Assembly (NCBI GenBank): GCA_023213395.1
Contig: CM041465.1
Span: 129,711,741 to 129,775,740 of the forward strand
Origin: Cycas panzhihuaensis
Taxonomy: Eukaryota; Cycadophyta
Reading direction: 5' to 3'
DNA length: 64,000 bases
Below are positions 34,872-43,918 of this stretch, in pieces (within the stretch, counting starts at the first letter, position 1; every line of letters starts with the position of its first letter). The notes under the pieces are model-generated. The model made no database searches. It saw only the letters and a list, made by a program, of their open reading frames with translations, and was not told the DNA's origin. The translations under genes were made by a program, and so were the position numbers.

Positions 34872-35380
34872 CAGCTAGGGTAGGAGCAGGTGTAGAGAGC
34901 CTCAAAATGAACGAAAGGGAGTAAGCAGTGAGAAATAAAGTTTTTTCTTCTAAAAAATTCAGCTAGGGTTTGAGAAATCCACCCAACTTCAATGTGGACT
35001 CGCCTAGGTGTAGATATGAGTTGAGGAGAGCAGGTGCACTGTGTTTGATGCTAGCAAAGGGTGAAACAAGCTAAGAACTTGCAAATTCACTGAGAAAACC
35101 TTGCAAAATAATTTTTATAATGCAAAAAATGGAGAAAAACAATGTTTTTTTTTAATGTATTTTTTTTGTTGCACATACAAGATAACCCTTAGAAAAATTT
35201 CTAGAAATTAAATTTGTTAATTTCCAGCCTGCAAACACTTTGAAATGAGGAAAGAAAAAAAAAAAAAACAGAAAATAAAGCCAAACTTGGCCTTGGATCG
35301 CCTTCGAAGAGCAAAGGTCGTCACCAAGGGTTTGGTACACTTTCTCAAGCCTGTAAACAACAAATGCTTCTCTCCAATTT
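34872..35380 (-). other. Leader of element A, LTR-proximal part
   Basis: This leader part lies between the insertion of D and the PBS complement GCTCTGATACCA (35381-35392). It includes the conserved hairpin at about 35299-35333 and long A and T runs. No gene is seen. Confidence 0.75.
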
Positions 35381-35394
35381 GCTCTGATACCAAA

Positions 35395-35956
35395 TGTTGA
35401 GTTGAATAGTCAGCTTTGATATGAAATGTTGAAGGTGGTATATGCTCCAATACCACAATGATAGCCTAGGATCTTTTGGGGAGAAAGTATGCTAAGAGAT
35501 TAAGATGATTAGCATCACATCAATAGCACTAAATGGACAAGCAAGGAAGCAAGCATAAACTCAAGCATATGGCGACAATAGAAATGGAGGAGTAGGAATT
35601 GTTTCCATCTCCAAATAACAAGATTAGCTTGTATTCAAATGAGTAGCATAACAATATAATGCTTGACACTCTTTATCATCAACATGAGAAATGGTCTCAT
35701 TATATAGAAGAGGAGGAGGAACCTTAGGGGGCTACATGTTTGACAAGTGTCAAACATGCATGCCTTGACCCATGTGCACTCACATGTGCAAAAGTGCATG
35801 AGGGGTACATTTACTCTCAAGTCACAACATTGTGCTCACTAGAGAGAATGTGGGTGGGTACTTTTTCATATTGAGTAGTAAAGCACCCTTGTATAAAGTG
35901 CATAAAGTTACAATATAAAGTATAATGACTTAACATTTAAACATAAAGATCTAACA
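35395..35956 (-). repeat. 5' LTR of element A
   Basis: It is 562 bp, homologous to 7374-7929, next to the PBS on its left. The U3 palindrome is at 35735-35758 with arms CATGTTTGAC / GTCAAACATG. Confidence 0.87.
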
Positions 35957-35961
35957 AATGT

Positions 35962-36935
35962 TTTATAGCATGACATAAGGAATGTAGAAGGGTTATTTTT
36001 TAGTAGTTTTCCATGTGATGAGATAAAACTAGCTATGAGTGAGGTGAGGGTGGTGGTTGCAATTTATATTTATGCCCTTTTTGGAAAAGGCTCATGAATC
36101 TAGCTCTATAGCTTGTGACTATATTACCCTGGTTATGGAGCCATTGAATACCAAGACTACGTCAACCCCTTTGATAGAAATGGCAAACATACAAGTGCTT
36201 AAGGAATAGTCAACAATTTGTAGATGTACCTTGCCACAAAATCCTCTGCAAGGCATGCTATTTTCATTAGCGATTGCTACTCAAAATTGTTTAAGAGGCT
36301 TGACTTGGAGGCCCAACTTAACTATTGTTGGGCAACTGATGAAATTGTGTGTATTGCCACTAACCACTAATACTGATATCTTGGCATTTTTAATTGTTCC
36401 TTCAAATTGTAGTGTTTGAGGTGGAAGCCATTCTAGTAATAGCCTGCAGTGATATTTGAACATTCTTTAGTTCAATGTTGTTGAGCAACTCTTTAATTTC
36501 CACTTCGCCCTCTTCGGGTGAGTGCATTTCTTCTGTTTGTGCTTCTTACATCGATATGTCTATTTCTTTATCGTTAATCATGAATATTGCCTTAGCTGGG
36601 AACTTATGGTCGTCACTCCATTTTCTGTTACAGTCAAAACATGTTCCTTGGTGCATATGTTTTGCTCTTGATAGTTTGGCTTTTGTTGGCTTACCCTCCT
36701 TTTATTCCCTGAGTGGAGGATCAACTATGGTTCTAGATTAGTACCAATTTGGTTTGCTAATTTGTCGTATTGGTCTAAAGAGATCATCACGTCGCATATA
36801 GCTATGGCGCAATTCCTTAAATTTGGTTTCAATGTTGTGAGCTTGTATTATTGCTTCTGACAGAGATTCTACCCTCAGTGTCTTAAGACGGGATTTGACA
36901 GTCCCTTTGAGGATAAGTGTTGTTCGATCTTGGAA
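35962..36935 (-). pseudogene. G1 gag C-terminus and protease
   Basis: Read on the minus strand it has the gag end (IIQAHNIETKFKELRHSYMRRDD), a zinc knuckle CFDCNRKWSDDHKF whose last Cys is Phe, and the protease at 36463-36281. There the active site reads VSGNTHNF instead of DSGxTxNF, so the catalytic Asp is lost. It ends near LMSCYKT, which continues across element A as LVQDIPFEVQ at 7370. Stops are present. The parallel segment in G3 is 58850-59760. Confidence 0.87.
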
Positions 36936-36940
36936 GTTAG

Positions 36941-37179
36941 TGTTAGAATTCTAAGACACAAGTGAACAGAAACTCAATGCTCTGATGCTTATTGATGACC
37001 ATCAATGGAAATTTATACCAGTTGGAGTTGTAACTCCTTTCGAACTAAATGTAACCGCAACATGTCTGACTGACACGTGTCTAATGTAATCGCAACATGT
37101 CTGACTGACACGTGTCTATGTGGTGAGTGTCTCATGTTACATACAAAGTGGGTCTCTAGATAAAACATTATATTCAATA
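36941..37179 (-). repeat. 3' LTR of element B
   Basis: 239 bp beginning TGTTAGAATTC on the plus strand. A 35-bp tandem repeat inside it places two CACGTG G-boxes at 37074-37079 and 37109-37114, each within the palindrome GACACGTGTC. By hand about ten differences from the partner LTR, mostly transitions. Confidence 0.93.
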
Positions 37180-37194
37180 CCCTCTCTTACTGTT

Positions 37195-40100
37195 TTATCT
37201 GGTTAATCCTATTTTGTCTCTGAGAATTTGAAATTTGCCTTTACCCAGAGGCTTGGTCAGAATGTCAACCACTTGATCTGAAGTTGGACAGTACACAAGA
37301 TTGATTTCCTTACTTTGAATCTTTTCTCGAATGAAGTGTTGATGCACCTCGATGTGTTTTGTTCTGCCATGTAGTACTGGGTTGTTTGCAATCTTGATTG
37401 CACTTTGATTATCACAATGAAGTGTGGTGGCTTCTTGTTGAGGCACATTGAGGTCCTGAAGAAGTTGCCTCAACCATATTGCTTCTGTGGTGGCACTAAC
37501 AACTGACTTGTATTACCTTACATGGATGATAGGGCCACGGTGGCTTGTTTTCTTCGCTCCGGAGATAGGAGCTGATCCAAGGAAGAAGCAATGTCCGTTG
37601 GTGGATTTCCTTTGTTCCTTGTCACACCTTGTCTGAGTCACAGAATCCAATTAATTGAGTTGTATTCTCTTTTGGGTATGTCAGCTTTAGTTCTGTCGTT
37701 CCCTTCAGATACCTTAGTATCTTTTTTGCTACTTGCCAATATCTCTGTCTTGGTTCATGCATGTATCTAGATATTAACCCCACATAATAAACAATGTCTG
37801 GTCTAGTTGCAGTCAGATAGATGAGACTCTCAACAAGTTGCCTATACAGGGTGGCATCGATGAGAGGCTCTTCTTCGTCTGGTATCATGTTGCAATTGAC
37901 TTCCATGGGTGTGCTGCATGGATTGTACTCCTCCATTCTGAACTTTGCTAACACATCCTTGATGTATTTGGTCTGACACAAGGTAAATGCGGTGTCCTGC
38001 TGTTCCACTTGGATCCCTAGATAATAGTTGAGGAGACCTAGATCGGTCATTTCAAACTTCCTCTCCAATTGGTGTTTTATGTCACTTACAGATTCAACAT
38101 CGTCACCTGTATCATGTCATCAACATATACAACAAGAATTGTGACAGCTCCATTTCTACCTTTTACATATAAGCTTGAGTCTGAGCTGCAGTTGTTGAAC
38201 CCATTTTCACATAGGTATTCATCAAGTTTAGCATACCAGGCACGAGGAGCTTGCTTTAGACCATATTGAGCTTTCTTTAATTTGCAGACCAAGTGTTCCT
38301 GACCCTGTTTGACGTATCCTTCAGGTTGGGTCATATAGACTTCTTCCTTGATCTCTCCATTTAGAAATGCACTTTTGACATCTAATTGGTACACATTCCC
38401 AATTTTTTTGAGCTGCTAGGGCAATTATTGTTCTCACAGTGCTGAGTTTCGCTATTGGTGAGAAGGTTTCATCATAGTCCACCCCAGCTGTTTGGGTGTA
38501 CCCCTTAGCAACCAACCTAGCCTTATACTTTTCCAATTTTCCATTTGCTCCTTCCTTTATTTTGAAGATCCATCTGCAATTTACCACTGATTTATTTGGT
38601 GGTAATTCTACTAAATCCCAGGTTTGGTTCTTGATGATAGAGTCTAATTCGGAATTCATGGCATTTCTCCAAGCTGAGTGTTCTTTAGCTTCTATATATG
38701 ACTGTGGTTTCAGATGGCTATATAGAGCCTTAGGTTTTTGGCTTCTTGTCCTGTGTGGTAAGATGTCTTCCTTTCTTTCCTCAATGGTTTTGAGATACCA
38801 TTTGGGAATCTTTTTTCCTTCTTCTGTTTCAACTGCCCTGGGTTCATCTGGAAATGTTTCCTCATCTTCTGAAGCAAGGTGACTTTCCTGAGTTTCTTCT
38901 GGAAGGTCTTTCAGAGGTAATTTTGGATCCTTCTCTAGATTCTTCTTCAGGTGGTTCTTGAAGAATGCTCTGAGGAGGTCCCTCTATTACTTGGATTTGC
39001 TTGTTAAGCTCTTCATCACTATCCTCATTGAACACAACATCACGATTTGCATAGATCTTGTTTGTCTTGGGATCTATGCACTTGTAGGCTTTAGAGGTTT
39101 CACTGTATCCAATCATGATACACTCTATGCTTTTCGAGTCCAGCTTGGTTCTTCTTTTGTCTGGTATGTGTACAAAGGCTTGGCTGCCAAATACCTTTAG
39201 ATGGCTTACATTTGGTTTTTTTCCTGTCCAGGCTTCTTCAGGTGCAAGATCTTCTACTGCTTTGGTTGGACTCCTATTCAATAAGTAACATGCAGTGTTT
39301 ATTGCTTCTGCCCAATAACTCTTTGGGACTCCTTTCCCATACACCATACTACAAGCCATTTCCATGATCACTCTATTCTTCCTTTCTGCCACCCCATTGG
39401 ATTGAGGTGTATAGGGAGTGGTGATCTGTCTTCGAATTCCATTGACTTTGCAATATTCTAGGAATGCTTTTGAAATGTATTCACCTCCCCCATCTGATCG
39501 TATGCATTTGATTTTTTCTTCGGACTCTAGTTCAACTTCTGCTTTGAATTCTTTGAATGTTGCAGATACTTCAGATTTGTTATGCAAAAAATAGACCCAG
39601 ATTTTCCTTGTCATATCATCTATGAAGGTGAGAAAGTATCTGCATCCGTTGATGGAGTGTGGAGTGAGTGGTCCACATATATCGGTGTGAATGAGTTCTA
39701 GTTTCTTTTGGGCTCGCCATTTGCTTTCCTTGAAGGGCAATCTTTGCTGCTTCCCTGATTGGCAGCTTTTACATACAAAATTATCTGAAGTGATTGATGG
39801 GAGTCCATCAACCAAACCTTTTTCATTTTTTTTAATTTGTCTAATGGAAGATGTCCATACTTGAAATGCCACATTTTGTCATTATGATTTATAGCAGTGC
39901 ATGCTTTTACAACAGGCAAAATGGGAGATGAAAGCAGCCTATACAGGTCATTACTTTCGATCCCCTTTGCAATTACATGGCCATTATTTTTCATATCAAG
40001 GATCTGACAATATCCTTCTTCATCAAAGACAGTTCTCAGACCCTTTTTTCCAAGTTGGGATACAGACAGAAGATTCATCTTTAGATCAGGAACTAACAAC

Positions 40101-41254
40101 ACATTTCCAATTTTTTTGATACTACCTTGTAGTTCTACAACAATGGTTCCTACATCTTTGATGTTGAGGGGATATTTGTCCCCTAGCTCCACAGATTTGT
40201 CAGAGGCATAAGGTTGCAAGGTTTCGAACCATTCCTCTTGGCTGGTCATGTGACGTGAAGCTCCTGAGTCAATGTACCACACGTCTTTGTCTTGGAGAGA
40301 TGCAGCAAGGGCAACGATGAATGCAGTCTCCTCCTCTTCTTCATCATTTTGTTCCTTACTGTAGTTGCCCATGTGTCTTTTACCTTTATGGATGTCAGCT
40401 TTCCTAGTTGGGCATTGGTATGGAAAGTGTCCTGCTTGGCCACAATGATAACATAAATCAAATGCCCTACAAGAACTTGCAAAATGATCGGTCTTACCAC
40501 AATTGTAGCATAGCCTTGGTGCTAAGGTGCATCCTCTTCCTCGTGAATCCTGCCACCTTCCTCGTGATTGGGCTTTAAACTCTGGAGCTCTTCCTCGTCC
40601 TCTGCTTCTTCCTCTGGTTCCCAGGTTTAGTTTGGATACAAAGGCATCTTCAAGTTCTGTAGAGTCCTCATATCTTCTATTTCTTTGTTCCTGCCTCAGG
40701 AGTAGTCCTGTCAGTGTCTCCAATGTCATTGTTGCTATCTGATCATTGTTTGTAATAGTGTTAATTGTGACATCGAAGGATTTAGGCAATTTACTGGCTA
40801 CCATTTCAACCAGTTCAGAATTAGAAATTGCAGAGCCTGCACTGAGTAGATCGTTCTGCAAGGATATGACTTTGTGCATAAATTCAGTCACAGTTTCAAT
40901 CTCCTTCATGTGTATCTTGAATAATTCCTCCTTAAGTGCTACTATTCTAGCTTTGTTCTTCTGACCATACAATTTCTCAAAGCACTTCTAGATTTCAGCA
41001 GTAGTGGTTAAGTTTTCCACATACACAAGTAGTGGGTTAGAAATGGATAATTTTAGCACTATTACCCCAGCACTATCCCGTTCTTCCCAGCTTGTTAGAT
41101 CTGCTCCAACTGTTTTGGGCTTGGCTTTCTTCTCTAGAGCTATTTGCCAGGCATTTTTGGCTCTCAGAAGGGTCTCTATTTTGATTTTCCATATATGGTA
41201 GTTGTTATCAGTGAGCATGTCTAAATTAGAGAGAGCCAGAATAGAAGAAGACAT
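37195..41254 (-). pseudogene. Element B gag-pol, nearly intact
   Basis: From the ATG at 41254 (MSSSILALSNLDMLTDNNYH) the gag domain is followed by an RGRSRGRGR basic stretch and two zinc knuckles (CYNCGKTDHFASSC, CYHCGQAGHFPYQC). Then come protease YIDSGASRHMTS, GAG-pre-integrase, integrase (39872-38862, SDGGGEYISKAF, PQSNGVAERKNR), RT (38659-37622, YGLKQAPRAWY, VVYVDDM) and RNase H to 37195 (HCDNQSAIKIA, GRTKHIEVHQHFIREK). The breaks are few: one in-frame TAG in gag (about 40985), a shift in an A run near 39840, RT shifts near 38390 and 38085, and a damaged stretch near 37500-37620. All catalytic motifs are readable. The single-polyprotein layout is usual for copia. Confidence 0.94.
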
Positions 41255-41966
41255 TATGGACACAAGAAACAAATTGCAGACATCCTAGGCCGTACAACGG
41301 TATAGATTTTCATACGGTACAGAAAGTGTACGGATGAATGCAAACTATACCTCAAAAGAAAGCTGGTGATGAGAGGATTCCAGATCTGGAATTTTTTTTT
41401 AAGACAGTCTCTGGTTTGGGAGAAAAATTGCTGAAGAGTAACTTGGGCAGCTAGGTTTTTTTTGAAAAAATGCTCGTAACAAACAAATCACTCCCTTAAA
41501 TCGGTCAAGATCAGTCACAATGGAGTCGTACAGAGTATACGAAGATTCTATGAACGTTTTCAGAGAGAAAATTGAGAGAAAACTGATGATTTTGAGTACC
41601 TGTCTCTAGACCTGCGCCCTTCTGAAAACTGGGTAAAACCCCTTCGAAATGGCTTTGGATGACTTCGCGCCATTAGAAAAAGACGAGGGGGATGGTCTGA
41701 TCTACCTTTTGGCCAAATTTTAGCTCATTCTGAGCACTTTGATTTCTCGTCCGTACAGGTCCGTACGGTTCCATACTGTGTCCATACATAGTCGAATTTC
41801 TTCTCTTCTTGCTTTGATTCTAGACTGAGCTTTAGATGCCTCCTTCTTGCCTTCTAGACTTCTTCAGTCTTCCACACAGTTGCTCTGGCTCTATCTTGCT
41901 TGGACACGGTTTGAATTACTGACACAACGTTCTCTCAATCAGACAGGATGACCTGCTCTGATACCA
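41255..41966 (-). other. Leader and primer-binding site of B
   Basis: This is about 0.7 kb of leader, with the PBS complement GCTCTGATACCA directly against the LTR (41955-41966). Several CCGTACGG-like and GTCCGTAC words (41280-41340, 41755-41785) also occur in the leader of element H. No gene is seen. Confidence 0.8.
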
Positions 41967-42205
41967 TGTTAGAATTCTAAGACACAAGTGAACAGAAACT
42001 CAATGCTCCGATGCTTATTAATGACCATGAATGGAAATTTATACAAGTTGGAGTTGTAACTCCTTTCGAACTAAATATAACCGCAACATGTCTGACTGAC
42101 ACGTGTCTAATGTAACTGCAACATGTCTGACTGACATGTGTCTATGTGGTGAGTGTCTCATGTTATATACAAAGTGGGTCTCTAGATAAAACATTATATT
42201 CAACA
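41967..42205 (-). repeat. 5' LTR of element B
   Basis: 239 bp. The first G-box (42100-42105) is kept. The second has become CATGTG (42135-42140), a C to T change of the CpG in that box. Confidence 0.93.
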
Positions 42206-42210
42206 GTTAG

Positions 42211-42911
42211 TATGGTTTGTAAATTTTGATATTCTTTTGTGTAAGCCCAAATGGTGCTTGTTTATTGCAGACAAGTTAGTTGTGCGATACAATCTGTGCT
42301 CCAAGAGTCCTCATATTGCTCGATTAAGGATGATTTTAGAAAGTCCCAATTGCAGTGCTTGGTTCCATGATAATCTTGGCTCCACCAACAAAACCATTTG
42401 ATTGCTTTGCGATACAAATGAAGGGATGCCACCAATACTTGGTCCTCCTCCTATCTCGAGTGCCTCTGGAAATGTAGGTCAACCTGAATTATCCAACTTA
42501 CAATATCCCTTGATTTATCAGGTTCTATTTTTTTAAAAAGAAATTTGGAATTGCTGAGACCATATTCTGGTCCATTTTTCTTCTTTCTTCTCTTTCTTCA
42601 TGTTGGTGAGTCTTTCTTGTGTTGAAGGAGGGTCCCTCTCTGCCCTTATTGTCATCAGACTGGGGCCCTTTCAATAATTCTTGCATGGCCTTTTGCAACT
42701 TGTCAATTTTTTGGTTGATGTCTTGGTTAGGTCGTTCCATTTCACCGCTTATTTCACAGACTTGTTTGCTTATTTCATTTCCTTTTACGTTCTGTGCTGC
42801 AACTAAGGTTGTGTCTATTGCATCCACTCTTTTGGTGACATCCTCAATTGTGAGAGAAGCAGCATTCACCGTCCTATTTGGTGCTAGTTTTTTTGCAGAT
42901 CTCAGTTCCAT
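42211..42911 (-). pseudogene. G1 gag, N-terminal part
   Basis: The ATG at 42911 starts MELRSAKKLAPNRTVNAA, parallel to MELRFGRTLP in G2. Heptad-like, charged sequence (IEDVTKRVDAIDTTL, IDKLQKAMQELL) suggests a coiled coil. The gag core continues to 42211 (DKSRDIVSWIIQVDLHF, SSLIEQYEDSW), where B interrupts it. Stops follow after FFLKK. Matching parts in G3 lie at 58086-58750. Confidence 0.87.
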
Positions 42912-43051
42912 TTTTCGAAAAAACATTGGCTGCTTTTTCCTTGAAATAAGACGGAACAGTTATAGGAATATTTTGCAGGTGGCTAGGAAACTGAATTTAG
43001 CTCTCTTTTTTTTAAAACTGACTCCCTCGATTACAAAGCTCTAATACCACT

Positions 43052-43434
43052 TGTAGGATTTCCAGCCAACACTTTACACAAACGATGAATTATTCACATA
43101 TTTGTGACAGAATTAATATCAAAACATGTACCGAACAAAAATATCCATTGAGAAATACTTGCTAAACAAGAATAATAACTGGAATTAATAACTGATGATA
43201 AATACAGAATGGTTCCCTCTTAGAGGCGATGTGTCCTCCCTGAACTGTTCCAAACAGAAATGCAGACAGGAATGCTTTCTGCCATAGCCAAGTACCTTCC
43301 AATGATGATTACAAATGGGGGCCAACAACCCTACAAATAGGTGTAATATAAAATATAGGTCAGTTTTAAAAAGAGGGAAGTTGGTCTGAAGGGAAAATGC
43401 AAGAAGTCGGTCAGCATTTTGGAGAAATACTACA
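43052..43434 (-). repeat. 5' LTR of G1
   Basis: On the minus strand it begins TGTAGTATTTCTCC and ends CCTACA, 383 bp, followed by the primer-site AGTGGTATTAGAGC (43038-43051). G2 and G3 use the same site with small changes. Confidence 0.8.
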
Positions 43435-43918
43435 CATCATCAGCAAAAGAAAATAAAAAGGCTTCATGTAATAGATACTTGACCTTATCAAGCTTAATCT
43501 TTTTAGGTTTCCACACATTATGCACCCAATCCTCCATAATCTTGGTCGAAGGTAGGGGTTGAACACAAAATCCCACAACAAATTTATTCTGGACTTCTGC
43601 AATTTCCCTGTTAACTACTCCTCATCAAGTTCAACCAAAATGTTAGATCTTGTACCAGAATTCTTGGCCCCTCGGTGTTGCTCTGCACCTCCAGCCTTCT
43701 CCTTTTCGTAGGTCCATTGAAATTTTGTCCCTTAATGCCTCGACAAATTCTTCTTGAGAAAGATTATCCAGAATTTTCCCAGAATTTCACTTGACAGTCT
43801 CACTCCAAGAAATTTCGAATGAATTCTTCATTGAGAAAACTTGTTCTGGAGACTTTGAAGATTTTTCTCCGGATTTTTCATCGCCCTCATCAATCAAGAT
43901 TTTTGGTGGTCTGCCCAT
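43435..43918 (-). pseudogene. LINE-like ORF1 (DUF4283-like) fragment
   Basis: The minus strand reads MGRPPKILIDEGDEKSGEKS from 43918. After breaks it continues with LSQEEFVEALRDKISMDL, NKFVVGFCVQPLPSTKIMED and WVHNVWKPKKIKL, up to EAFLFSFADD at the G1 boundary. The pattern of a hydrophobic strand, a W..K.W-like centre and FLFSF at the end is like the DUF4283 domain of plant LINE ORF1 proteins and zinc-knuckle relatives. G1 appears to have inserted inside this domain. The other half was not found in the window. The family assignment rests on pattern only. Confidence 0.45.

Larger units (their letters stand above)
7374..35956 (-). mobile_element. Ty1/copia element A (contains C and D)
   Basis: LTRs of the same family flank it (7374-7929 and 35395-35956). 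The polypurine complement is at 7930-7941 and the PBS complement at 35381-35392. The flanking pentamers AAGGT (7369-7373) and AATGT (35957-35961) differ by one base and fit a target-site duplication in G1. Without C and D the element is about 6.0 kb. It has lost most of RT and all of RNase H. Its gag is split by C and its leader by D. Confidence 0.85.
36941..42205 (-). mobile_element. Ty1/copia element B, full length with TSD
   Basis: 239-bp LTRs (36941-37179 and 41967-42205) are flanked by a perfect GTTAG duplication (36936-36940 and 42206-42210) in the gag of G1. PPT complement CCCTCTCTTAC (37180-37190) and PBS complement GCTCTGATACCA (41955-41966) are both present. At 5265 bp it is the most compact and least damaged element here. 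It belongs with Cop1 and H rather than with A, C, D and E. Confidence 0.96.
6734..43434 (-). mobile_element. Ty3/gypsy chromovirus-like element G1, host of the nest
   Basis: Four separated segments join in order on the minus strand: 5' LTR (43434-43052), gag (42911-42211), gag C-terminus plus protease (36935-35962) and RT (7373-6735). Copia B separates the two gag parts, and copia A separates protease from RT. Each junction continues the same gene when compared with the intact order in G3. The 3' part after the RT YxDD region is missing, cut by NA1b. Without insertions G1 retains only about 2.8 kb. Confidence 0.85.

Noticed and set aside
36000-36100. Idea that the G1 protease segment belongs to a separate gypsy element
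   Set aside because: Its end (SCYKT) continues directly at 7373 (LVQDIP), matching the uninterrupted order in G3, so one element is the simpler reading.
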